12,194 bases of DNA, taken from contig NW_003147284.1 in assembly GCF_000003605.2 (NCBI RefSeq), positions 126,917 to 139,110 of the forward strand. Direction: 5' to 3'. This DNA is from Saccoglossus kowalevskii (Eukaryota > Hemichordata > Enteropneusta > Harrimaniidae). The notes below the pieces were generated by a model. That model was not told where the DNA came from. It did no database searches and saw only the letters and a list, made by a program, of their open reading frames with translations. A program made the translations under genes and the position numbers. Of the stretch, positions 1 to 8,502 are shown piece by piece (position 1 is the stretch's first letter; the number at the start of each line of letters is the position of its first letter).

Positions 1-580
1 AGGAAACTGTATCTTGTTTTCACGTATGTAAAGTTATGTTACCGCGTGTTGTGGAAATCTCATTACGCATGAAACCATGCACAATATATACTATTTTGTA
101 CTTCCCCCAAACACCGCAAATGTAGACGATCTAGTATTAAATAAAAGTTATACTCGTTTTACTTAAAACAATAAATATATAAATTGAATGTCAATACTAG
201 ATTAAAAGTGAATTGAGATGACATACAGATTGCCAGCAGTTCTAAAAATAGACTATTCCAACCATCCATTCATGCACATTCACTAAACGCACATGCCAAA
301 ACATAAAATATACTTTAATTTGTTCACCATATTAAACGATATATATTTCAGTATATGTAGATAATTAACTTCAGCTAACCCTGATACGTCAAATGTATCG
401 ATGTTTTCGCTACGTATATATCCTGTTTGCATCAGTACATACCTGTCACTGTGATATTTAGGTCATTTCACGTAGTGTGTGTTCTTGTTGCGAGAGAACG
501 CATGCGTTACTGCTCAATACATTCCGCGTGTTGTGACAGGCGCCTATATACCACAAATAATACCAGAATAAATACACTTA
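1..580. other. Gene-free A+T-rich stretch
   Basis: No coding or RNA gene is recognised. Reading frames are short and lack domain motifs. The only marked element is the 12-base palindrome at 497-508. Confidence 0.5.
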
Positions 581-650
581 TGACGTCATATTGGGTTAAT
601 AGCGGACATTTTCGTCAATTATAAATACACTCCTGATCATTTGCAGTTGT
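581..650 (+). promoter_or_regulatory. Candidate core promoter: CRE, TATA box and initiator
   Basis: A full palindromic CRE (TGACGTCA, 581-588) is followed by a TATA box (TATAAATA, 620-627). An initiator-like TTTGCAGTTG around 641-650 lies about 26 bases from the TATA box, the usual spacing. An ATG with a good start context (gacgATGG) follows at 669. A perfect 12-base palindrome (aacgcatgcgtt, 497-508) lies upstream. The arrangement fits an RNA polymerase II promoter better than chance A+T richness would suggest, but no downstream gene was recognised. Confidence 0.35.
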
Positions 651-668
651 CCGCGTTGGTGTGTGACG

Positions 669-740
669 ATGGATACAAAAGAGATTGAAAACATGCCGGA
701 ATTATGTGATGAAATATCAAAGGAAAGTGACAAAACATGA
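669..740 (+). CDS. Short hypothetical reading frame (23 codons) after the candidate promoter
   Basis: The frame starts at an ATG with purine at -3 and G at +4 and encodes an acidic, lysine- and glutamate-rich peptide beginning MDTKEIENMPELC, ending at TGA 738-740. It resembles no family I know. It could be the first coding exon of a gene whose splice donor I cannot identify (only a weak GTGAC lies near its end), a short peptide, or chance. It is listed because its position relative to the TATA box suits a 5' leader of about 20 bases. Confidence 0.15.
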   Translation: MDTKEIENMPELCDEISKESDKT

Positions 741-832
741 TAAGATGCCATTTTGATAATATTATTGTTGTATTTTAATAATGAATTGTTGTAGTTATTA
801 ATTTACAAAGTCGCAAAGTAGATCAGAATGAT

Positions 833-843
833 GGGGGGGGGGG
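833..843. repeat. G11 homopolymer
   Basis: Eleven consecutive G in A+T-rich surroundings. Its length is prone to sequencing error and polymorphism. Confidence 0.9.
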
Positions 844-1386
844 TAATATCTCTAACACAGTCAGCCGTGGTAGTAGCAATAACAAGACGAATAGTGTGTA
901 TATTGCGATGAATGTGTATTTATTAAACAGATAACCTTATGCAGTTCTCATAGTGTTCAAAATATTGCTGCTAATTTATTTAAAGTAATATTTAAATTGA
1001 CGTATTACTGCCTATTTGGATGTCCATTCCACAGTGCTGTGATACACACTGTATTTCTGGAAAGTGTTAGGATATTTACATAGAAAATCAAGTTTTTTTT
1101 TGATCACAAAATATTACATGTCAGTCGTACACAAGTAGTAGATAGTACAAAATTACAAATAGTTCTTTAAAAGACAAAATGGCCACAATTTTCTAAATAC
1201 AAAACCTTAGTTTAGCTCAAGGTAAAATACATATTATTCAAAATGCAAATGAGAGGGCTCTTATACAGGTACAGCGTGCACAAGCACGAGAATACGGTAA
1301 ATGAAGCTCATCGGCGAAACTATGTACAGAAACAGATCCTTAGTACTGCCGTATGGGAGCCGACCGCGAAAATTGCTTGTTCACTT

Positions 1387-1414
1387 TAACGCCATGATAA
1401 ACATGATGGCGTTA
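1387..1414. repeat. Short perfect inverted repeat
   Basis: taacgccat (1387-1395) pairs perfectly with atggcgtta (1406-1414) around a 10-base loop. No associated gene. Confidence 0.6.
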
Positions 1415-2980
1415 CCTTGATGGATGAATTAATTGATGGATATATTGTTAGTTCGACGATCCCGTATACATTAGTACAAACCCGCAGATATATTGATCCA
1501 CCACCAAATGCAAAAAGATTTTCTTTGTGTATCTTTGTATTGATTCAAGGTACGTTTAAATCTATTTATTCGGAAACACGATCGATCAATGCGATGAAAT
1601 ATTTCAAATTATACACATGTGACACACATTAAGAGTAAATGTTATTTGATAGTGTCTCTGTAGTGTGGAGGTTTCCCCTCGACCACCTAGCTTAACCGAA
1701 ATTTGTTATTTCCGTGTTTTTTCATTCTCGAGTGATTTTCTTTTTTTATTTAAATGTTTTCAAGAGTAGAGTTGCATGATTTTAGTACCAATATGTTTGA
1801 TATAATCAGTCACGAAAACGTCCAATTATGTAAAACATTAGAGGTTATTTCAAAAGTAAATAAGTTGACATAACCTGCCATTGAACATTAGCTGTTGCCA
1901 ATTAGGTCATTCAAATACTAGACTTGTTTACTTTGTCGTTCCCTTGAAGAATTCCGTGATGATATTAATACTAATATTTCACTAACTTTAACTCACCAAG
2001 GAATATGTGTTTACAGGATACAACTGTTTTCAACATATCGTATCACGATATCTAACTAAGACATTGGCAAATATCCAACAACTTAAGGAGTCATTTTCAA
2101 ACAAGCAAGCAGCAAATACCCCTGTTTAAAACTACCCACCAACAACTCAATATTCTGCATAGGAAGAAGTAACGATCATGGATGTGTTCAGCCAGGGAAA
2201 GAGGCAGAAACATGTCGCTCTTCTCATTCTAGGAATATTCAGTATGCATACGAGTAGTTATAATGTCCGAAAGCGCTACGTACAAATAATTGCATTTTTA
2301 TTGAAAAGTAAATATTATTCTACATAATAAACAACGGATCCACTTTGAATTCACAGTAATAATAAGCTCAATGGGGTGATGTATTTGCGCTCCAAGTAAT
2401 ACAGTAATCTTACAATTTGTCGCATAACAATCCAGCTGAAGTTGACGATTGCAAAACACTTCTCTAACATAACATATTGTTTCAATTTTCTAGTAGTAAT
2501 TTATTGTGTCAATTTAGAAGCCGAATTAGCGACTCTGTATTTATTTATTATGAAAATGTACAAACTTATAATATATAAAAAAAATCCTCATAAGGAAAGA
2601 TATGTGTTCATTTAGACTATGATACTAACTTATAAAGTGATCATGTCTGTGACGCACAACTCGCTGTAAGCTCATAATCCCACTGTAGCGAAACCAGGAG
2701 ATTTTCTGTATCATAAGTGATAGTTTCGAGACTTATCAGGCTTGACTCTTGTCAAAGTATTTCCGGAACCTACGAATCAAGCGCAGGATATTGTCATGCT
2801 CTGTAAATCAAAGTCAGGCGATTGTTGTCAATCCTTGATCTTGTTATGAGTCTCGCCGCACGCAATGCAACATAGACAAATCACATGATGTAACACATGT
2901 ACAGAAATTCTGAGAGCATAGGCTGATGATATTGCAACCTCTTTTTTATATCAAAATTAATACACAAATATCTAACTATA

Positions 2981-2986
2981 TTTATT
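2981..2986 (-). terminator. Candidate polyadenylation signal (AATAAA) of the Ly6 gene
   Basis: TTTATT on the plus strand reads AATAAA on the minus strand, about 290 bases past the TAG stop, giving a plausible 3' UTR. The hexamer is common in A+T-rich DNA, so this is a candidate only. A further copy occurs near 2540. Confidence 0.4.
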
Positions 2987-3276
2987 AATTATTATTTTGG
3001 CACACAGTGGAACACCAACTGATAAACAGTATGCGCATACGTCATATTACGTGTCCTCCAATCATGTTACGGTATTCACAAAGAGTTCTGACAACAGAAA
3101 TGCGCCATTCATGTAATAGGGTTTCTCCTGCTTTTCAGTGAACTCTATAGAGGAATTTTCTGTAATTTCCATTCAACCAATAATACATGTCTGGAACGAG
3201 GCTGCATACGGGTTACGTATATCCAACTGTTCTTGAACAAGGCTGCCAGTGTGCGCATCGAGTGTAGTTTGGCGAC

Positions 3277-3767
3277 CTAATTCCAATATATCCTTCTTTC
3301 AAATGTCACTGTTTCATCTTGTAACCATGGGCAACGTACTACTGTAGCTAATATGCGATGATCATAACAAAGCCATGCGAATACTCCGCCAAATGCGACC
3401 ATTATCAAGTGATTTTTGATAGTGCTCTTTACCAGAAACCTAGCAGTCACATAAGTCATGAAATAAAACACTCTCACTACTGTTCCCATCGCAGTCCTTA
3501 TCGTATTTTTTAAAAATAAAGACCATATTCCAACGTGTGTTGCATATAAATTTACTGTTAACAAAAACAAGATGGTTGACGCGTTTGCTGTCACCATAGC
3601 AACGTCGTCGCCAACGTTGCACCTGTCTCCTTTACAACACGCCACGCACACGTAGTCGGAATTCTTAGCGATGCATATGTCCGGATTATAAAGAGACTTT
3701 TCTTCCTGGCAAAACGTACTTGTAACACAACTTTTCGTGACCATTTTGACTTTGTATTGAGACCCAC
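3277..3767 (-). CDS. Ly6 gene terminal exon (C-terminal half of LU domain, hydrophobic tail and extension)
   Basis: The acceptor is tttctatttcag ending at 3768. The first two exon bases, GT, complete a Gly codon with the G left by the upstream exon. The exon then reads GSQYKVKMVTKSC and runs to a TAG stop at 3277-3279. It carries cysteines 55, 61, 73, 82, 85, 86 and 91, the last three forming the CC-x4-C-N motif. The ATG at 3744 is internal to the domain (residue 50) and is not a real start. After the domain there are a hydrophobic segment at about 106-127 and further hydrophobic patches at about 135-152 and 162-178. A GTAAA in minus orientation after the LFLLT residues, and another GTAAAG further on, could be alternative donors that shorten the tail. 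Confidence 0.8.
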
Positions 3768-6700
3768 CTGAAATAGAAACAACAAAAAACGATTACATTT
3801 GAATTTCAGTCTAAAACGCTATATTTGGAGAGCCAAGTTGACACTCTCTGACCCAGTTTATCCAGAATTTGGTGAAACATACACCAAGAATTGTAATTTG
3901 AATAATTGTATTCGTGGTCATATGGGTTGATTTACTTTTCTTTTTTAACCAAACGCTTAATGTTTTATGCAAAAGCGGAAATCATTTGCAATCAAAGACA
4001 GAATCTGTACGTATAGCAAGATACATGCACGTGCACGACAAGACATTAAATCGTGCATACGTGCATGCATTTGGACTGTCAGTGTCGTTCTGTTTTGTTC
4101 TGTAAAAACAAACTAACATAATGGATGAAAAGGAAGCCACTTTTCAAAAAGTAAACGAAACCAGTATCATCGACTACCAGTTGCCATGTCTCAGTGAAGT
4201 GCTATTCTGAGACAAATATTTGTAAATAGGTTTATTATGCTGCTCGATATATTTCAAATAGTTGTTTTTTTTTCTATCAAAATGGCAACTCCAAAGGTAA
4301 TTGTGGGACAATCTTTTTAATCAATGCCGTTTTAATAAAACCTCATTCAAAAGCAGGGTAATCCGGATTATCTGTCGTAAATAGGTATAAAGAATTATGT
4401 AATTGGGTCAGACATTAGTTTTGGCAAGCACAATATCGGCTAATCAGCGTGCTTTAATATGGCGTCTCGTACAGAGATATGTATTTCGATTTTATCCAAG
4501 ATTAAATTCATATCTGTAGTTTTCTACTTTATTACTTTGAATGCGATAACGTCATTGATAAAACAGATTATTATTACAACACACGTACAGTAACAAATGG
4601 CGTTGTTGTTTTGACGGTATTATTTTCAACGGACCTTGTAATCCCCGTATAGGAACGGCCTGGAGAAGTGTCTTGAAATTTTCTTTTCGCCACTTCGGTC
4701 CTCGTTCTCCAGTACGGCTTTGCTCGGTAATTATCTCCCAACAAATATGCTAATTTTCCAAAGACAGTGTTTTATATATGCTTCTCATAACCCTCACTTG
4801 CCGTTTCTAACTTTTAAATAGCAACATATGTATTGAATATGTTACAATAAATATTCCGTGTAGTCCATTTTTATTTATTTGAATTAACCCTGACACTACT
4901 CTTCAAACTTTTCGTCCTTTCATTGATTTTTGTCATTCTAAACTGAATTATGCGATACCGTGAGAATGCGTCAACGGGTACCATGCGTTCTGGATAGCCA
5001 ATCATATATTACCTGCGCTTATTAACCGAGGTCACATTCACATCCTTAGATATGGTGTTTATTTCCTGGAGGAGTGCACTGAAATAACTGTAATATTATT
5101 ACTAACTAATTATTCATTACAACTATACAGTTATTTGACCCATAAAGCTTTTACAATTAGCCAATAAATGATTTGTAAAAAGTGACAAACTCCAACAGTT
5201 AACGGTAACTATGAATAAGGGAGATTTGTGGAATTAGTACTTACCCGAGAGTATTAATTATTTGTTTGTATATTTCTTGAAAATATAACCACTGTCTTCT
5301 CGTCTTTATATTGCGTTTATAATTAACTTATCCGTATGTTCTGTTACGTGACTTAAACATCTAGAAAATGTGCCTGTTCAGTATGAGATTATATAGTCTC
5401 GGACGAATCGCCTGTTTCCTGAACGAAGAGCGCCGGGCAGGGATAATCGTCGGACGCCGCTGTCTGTGTCCGGCTTTAATGTACCGTGATAATTATTTTA
5501 GCAGTAGTAGTATTAGTAGTATCTTGGTATATTGCATAATCCCTTCGAGATGCAAACTATCCCCGATAGATCTGTTTTTAATCATCTAGTTTTCATGGAT
5601 GAGTGAGGGTAGCACCTTATCATATTTACGTGTTGCGCATCTCTATTTTATAATTGCTTTCAAATTCCGGATAAGCATTTTATCTTTTATCTTTTTCCAA
5701 TATGATCTACCATCTGTGATTACTATCGACTATCATTAATGTTTATTAGCATATCTGACACCCTTAATCATATTTACTGTGTCTTGTTCACACCAAGGGG
5801 CATGAAGCTAACTCTTTCCTCTTGAGTATTTCTTCATGTGCTCGGTTATTTTTTTTTTTTTGAAATTGTTCAAGCTCATTTGTTTGACGGGTTCAGTGTG
5901 GTTATTACCATAACACAAAGCATGTCACGGCGGAAATTGCGTTTTGTATTTAATGGTAATAATTGTGAACAAAATAGTATTAAATAAAAACTAGTTATGT
6001 TGTGTTTACTGACATTTTTCTAAATAATATTTATAAACATTATTAGAATCGGAATAAAATAAGACCGATATAAGAGCATTTTACTTCCGAAATTACGATT
6101 CGTTTGAAGTTCATTCAACCATTGACTTATGTGAGTTGTATGTTCATGAATAAAACACAGTTAACACACTTACAGAATTGAACAGAAAATAATGTCTCAT
6201 GGTAGGCTATGTTTAGGAACACCACATAATAGAGGCGAGTTGTAAGAGCCAAACAGTAGCCAATCAACAACAGTCGTACAGCTGGCGAATTCATGTAGTA
6301 ATGAGAGTCGAGTCAGTCGAGTCATGGTAGTATTTGCTGGTCCAAAAATTAGTTGTTTTCGAGTCGTAAAGAAGGTGTGGTCCTGACTGCTGAGTGGTCA
6401 GTATCAACAGTGTGGAAATTATAGAATTATTTGCTGATGGGGGAAATAAGTTGACCTTGTCTACTGCTTTCAATTGAATTGAAGCAGCCAACGTATAAGT
6501 GGGTAACATCCTGGGACATCCGGGAGTTTTTTTCGGGCTACGCCCTCACAAAATCCATTTGTCCCGTGATGTTACATATAATTAATTAGCCATCACGGAA
6601 ATGCATGGATGTATTGAATAACATCCATATGCATAACATCTTTTAAAATATGAAAAAGTTTTAAAAGCATATCATAAATAAAGCATAAATGAGCTTTGAG

Positions 6701-7113
6701 GGTGGCGTAGCGCGTCTTCGAATTTCATCTAAATAAACGCGCACGTCACGGTCGCTATGAGTCCCATATCGAACAGGACGCGGAGCGAGAACCACCGCCT
6801 TTTAAACCCACTGAAAGTCAGTTGCATTTCAAAGACCGGTGATCGTCGCGCAGCGCGTGTTAGAATTTCATGTAAACAAACTATGTATTTTACACGCGTT
6901 GTGAACGTCGCTATGATCAGGACGCGGCGTGACGACCACCGTCCTTTAAATATGACAGTAAGGGCATTGTTTTTAGAAATAGAAACTTACCAGTATACAG
7001 TGTTTGCGTGAAACAATTGTCATCACCAATTTGGCATCTTTCAATGTTTTGTGGAGTACTGCAGTTGTTATAGTCTTCAGTTGGCGGGCATGCATAACAC
7101 TGTAAAGCCGCCA
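3277..7113 (-). CDS. Ly6/uPAR-family (LU domain, three-finger fold) membrane protein, two exons, 5' end missing
   Basis: Two exons join in frame across a phase-1 intron and give 204 visible residues. Numbered from the first split codon, the cysteines are 6, 9, 18, 27, 34, 55, 61, 73, 82, 85, 86 and 91. The start LQCYAC, the middle CFT, and CCKGDRCN at 85-92 are the classic signature of Ly6/uPAR/CD59-like domains, which are secreted or GPI-anchored at the outer cell surface and act as ligands, receptors or modulators. The usual domain has ten cysteines; the extra two here are probably C73 and C82. After the domain comes a short linker with an NAS sequon (103-105) and a hydrophobic run (about 106-127) typical of a GPI-attachment tail. 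The frame then stays open for about 75 more residues, which is unusual. The signal-peptide exon is not seen. The partner and exact role cannot be told. The same fold occurs in many unrelated surface proteins, and nothing here points to a venom protein. Confidence 0.85.
4024..4067. repeat. Intronic hairpin with near-perfect arms
   Basis: catgcacgtgcacga (4024-4038) pairs with tcgtgcatacgtgcatg (4051-4067), all 15 left-arm bases matching apart from a 2-base bulge in the right arm, with a 12-base loop. It lies inside the Ly6 intron, about 260 bases beyond the terminal-exon acceptor. Confidence 0.65.
4660..4712. repeat. Inverted repeat in G+C-richer patch
   Basis: ctggagaa (4660-4667) is complementary to ttctccag (4705-4712), and inside it gaagtg (4665-4670) is complementary to cacttc (4691-4696). 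The flank ends in the phrase aattatctccc, which I associate from memory with molluscan interspersed repeats; that link is weak. Confidence 0.4.
5395..5480. other. G+C-richer patch inside the intron
   Basis: A stretch of about 85 bases with several CpG stands out from its A+T-rich surroundings. A 73-codon plus-strand frame (5368-5589) covers it but has no recognisable motif, and the minus-strand translation is basic and low in similarity to anything I know. It could be a relic of a mobile element. Confidence 0.25.
5849..5861. repeat. T13 homopolymer
   Basis: Thirteen consecutive T on the plus strand inside the Ly6 intron; it reads as A13 in the transcript direction. Confidence 0.9.
6503..6575. 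repeat. 73-base imperfect foldback
   Basis: gtaacatcctgggacatccgg (6503-6523) matches the reverse complement of 6555-6575 at 16 of 21 positions, including two unbroken blocks (gtaacatc and gggaca). The loop itself contains a perfect inner stem, gggc-tac-gccc (6535-6545). Next to it, ccgtgatg (6564-6571) pairs perfectly with catcacgg (6591-6598), offering an alternative stem. The pattern fits a small non-autonomous DNA transposon or foldback element. Confidence 0.55.
6601..6690. repeat. Further short foldbacks following the 6503 element
   Basis: A tgcatggatgt / acatccatatgca pair lies near 6602-6632. A perfect 9-base pair cttttaaaa / ttttaaaag follows at about 6640-6667. These continue the foldback-rich stretch without any coding content. 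Confidence 0.4.
6701..6970. repeat. Diverged tandem duplication, period about 143-144 bp, next to Ly6 exon
   Basis: Copy A (about 6701-6826) and copy B (about 6844-6970) share, in the same order, agcgcgt, gaatttcat, gtcgctatga, caggacgcgg, accaccg and ctttaaa-like blocks. Offsets are 143-144 bases at the ends and 157 in the middle, from compensating insertions (about 14 bases in B and 13 in A). The block is richer in G+C and CpG than its surroundings. Copy B ends about 20 bases from the donor of the 6991-7113 exon. The 84-codon plus-strand frame across it (6757-7011) is a by-product of the repeat and of antisense exon sequence. Confidence 0.7.
6991..7113 (-). CDS. Ly6 gene internal exon (N-terminal half of LU domain)
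   Basis: The minus strand shows a pyrimidine-rich acceptor (tctattttcttccacag, last base at 7114) and a strong donor, G|GTAAGT, with the intron starting at 6990. The exon is 123 bases, so it keeps frame, with phase 1 at both ends. It begins with the last two bases of a codon (xTG), then encodes AALQCYAC and ends ...CFTQTLYTG. It supplies cysteines 6, 9, 18, 27 and 34. The phase-1 break just before the first cysteines is where Ly6 genes usually separate the signal-peptide exon from the mature domain, so an upstream exon ending in one extra base is expected. Confidence 0.85.
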
Positions 7114-8178
7114 CTGTGGAAGAAAATAGAGAACAGTCATATCTCCAGGTAATGCACATCGCCCTCCAGTGTTCGGCATAACGATTTCTGTTGTTTGTTT
7201 AGGAGTATCCTGTGATGTAACCATGATCACGTAATTTATAAGGAGCATGACTAACTTATATCACACTTTCTGGATACTTTTTCCAAAAAGACATGTGGCA
7301 AGTTAAGTTATCTGATATTAAATTTCAGACATACAAAAATGATTGTTTTTTGTGCCAGGCGTCAATATAGTTTGCTTCTTACTTATTCGTCGAATTCAAA
7401 TGACACGTCAAATTGCGAATTACCACACACATCATATTAGACATTTGGGACAATGTGGTGATAGTGTTGTACTTGAACGTTGAGGGCGTATGCAATGATC
7501 GGATTGTGTTACACGTAGAAAACAGCTGATATTGGTCACCGCGATCCCACAAAGTGACATACAGTGACGAACTGTATTATGGGAAACAAGTTTATGTGAC
7601 ATATAACCTTAACATGCGTTACAATTACACATGAAAAACTGAATCATTTAGGGTCATTATTTCATGTACTACGAAATTTCAAGTTTCATTCATATACTAG
7701 TCATGACAGACATGTCAAGCACGAAATGACATATTTAGGGACTGGAAGCAAATGATGACATAACGCATTCCCTTTATAGCAGACATGCTCACCACTCAAT
7801 GTCAACACTGGACGCAAGGAGCCGGAAACTGCCACTGGTGGCGCTGTATACAATCGAAACCTATTTAGGCTTGCCTACGCTCATTCAGACTTGAGTGTAA
7901 AGGCCATAAACAGTTGGTAAATTTGGTGATCGTTTTAGTATGACAGAAAGCGTTTACAGTCTTCAAATAACCACAATAGAGTGGGAGTCAGGACCGAATA
8001 TATGTGATTCCGGCGTTTCATAATAAATGCTTTCTATTAATAATAGCACTTTCAAATAATATTCATGAGTTATGTCTACGTCATGGCCTCGTTAAAGGTC
8101 ATTAGAATATTTTGTACTCAGTGTGCATGCTTCGGTCCCTTTTTCCGTATTCAACAACAAATGCGTCATCACAGTGCG
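7114..8178. other. Gene-free stretch upstream of the Ly6 internal exon (presumed intron 1)
   Basis: No signal-peptide exon with a phase-1 donor was found here. The best-looking minus-strand donor (GAGTG|GTGAGC near 7795) has an open frame ahead of it but no ATG before a stop. Nothing else was recognised. Confidence 0.45.
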
Positions 8179-8194
8179 GTAAATTGCAATTTAC
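8179..8194. repeat. 16-base perfect palindrome
   Basis: gtaaattgcaatttac equals its own reverse complement. It sits 13 bases before the larger hairpin at 8208. Confidence 0.75.
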
Positions 8195-8207
8195 GTTTTA
8201 TGTAGGT

Positions 8208-8266
8208 GACGTTCAGCACCGTGAATGAGGTTTGTCAATCAAACCTCACTGATAGTGCTGAACGTT
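8208..8266. repeat. 59-base hairpin with 27-base arms
   Basis: The left arm 8208-8234 and right arm 8240-8266 are complementary over an 11-base block (acgttcagcac) and a 9-base block (tgaggtttg), with a few mismatches and one possible G-U pair between them and a 5-base loop (tcaat). It may be a foldback or miniature transposon remnant; a structured small RNA precursor is possible on shape alone. No flanking target-site duplication was identified. Confidence 0.65.
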
Positions 8267-8390
8267 GTGTTTGTATTCGAAGCCAACACATAAGTGACGC
8301 TACCAGATATATACACAAGCTAACAAGTCACGCCAGCCCAGCGACTGCATGCCCAGCAAAAGATTTGTACACACTTCTACCAAGTCATAC

Positions 8391-8415
8391 AATTATTATT
8401 AATTATTATTATTAA
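8391..8415. repeat. ATT-rich simple repeat with possible retroelement tail
   Basis: An aattattatt tract, repeated and extended to attaat, is followed at once by cctttatttcaggcc. A trinucleotide tract next to a conserved-looking unique end is typical of the 3' ends of some SINEs and LINEs, but no A or B box or reverse transcriptase was found. Confidence 0.45.
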
Positions 8416-8502
8416 TCCTTTATTTCAGGCCAAAAAAGTCCCATATTAAATACATAATTCTGGTTCCCAACTAACTCTGGGTCACATGCACATTAATATC
8501 TC

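Larger units (their letters stand above)
744..2980. other. Gene-free A+T-rich stretch
   Basis: Many stops in all frames and no recognisable protein. It contains an 11-base G run (833-843), a T9 run near 1091, and a 9-base perfect inverted repeat (1387-1395 with 1406-1414, 10-base loop). A minus-strand donor-like site (CCTTG|GTGAGT, near 1990-1998) follows a short open stretch but no homology supports an exon. Confidence 0.5.
3768..6990 (-). other. Phase-1 intron of the Ly6 gene
   Basis: This 3,223-base GT...AG intron separates the two halves of the LU domain. I saw no convincing exon in it. It holds a hairpin at 4024-4067, an inverted repeat at 4660-4712, a G+C-richer patch at about 5395-5480, a T13 run, and the foldback and tandem-repeat block at 6503-6970. 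A consensus-like minus-strand donor (CTCGG|GTAAGTA, junction near 5245) lies inside it, but the sequence ahead of it is full of stops, so it is probably a decoy. Confidence 0.75.

Noticed and set aside
1451-1463. gttcgacgatccc, similar to a Pol III B box
   Set aside because: No A box at the right distance and no cloverleaf could be drawn around it, so neither a tRNA nor a tRNA-derived SINE is supported.
3440-3785. Two further minus-strand reading frames of 60-64 codons
   Set aside because: They overlap the Ly6 terminal exon in other frames. The Ly6 frame explains the region, with conserved cysteines and matching splice sites.
6291-6509. 72-codon minus-strand frame
   Set aside because: No recognised motif; a 9-base direct repeat (agtcgagtc twice, 6306-6323) makes its DST repeat. 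It lies in the Ly6 intron with no suitable splice sites identified.
6757-7011. 84-codon plus-strand frame
   Set aside because: It runs through the two copies of the 143-bp repeat and into antisense exon sequence; the repeated RTRSENHR/RTRRDDHR motif reflects the duplication.
6917-7159. Unspliced Ly6 frame from an ATG at 7159 (MCITWRYDCSLFSSTVAALQCYAC)
   Set aside because: The sequence before AALQC is the polypyrimidine tract and acceptor. The hydrophobic core is poor for a signal peptide, and a phase-1 intron here is what the family predicts.
6973-7248. 91-codon minus-strand frame beginning MLLINYVIMVTS
   Set aside because: It reads the Ly6 exon in the wrong frame and loses all the cysteines. 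Its start is not a convincing signal peptide.
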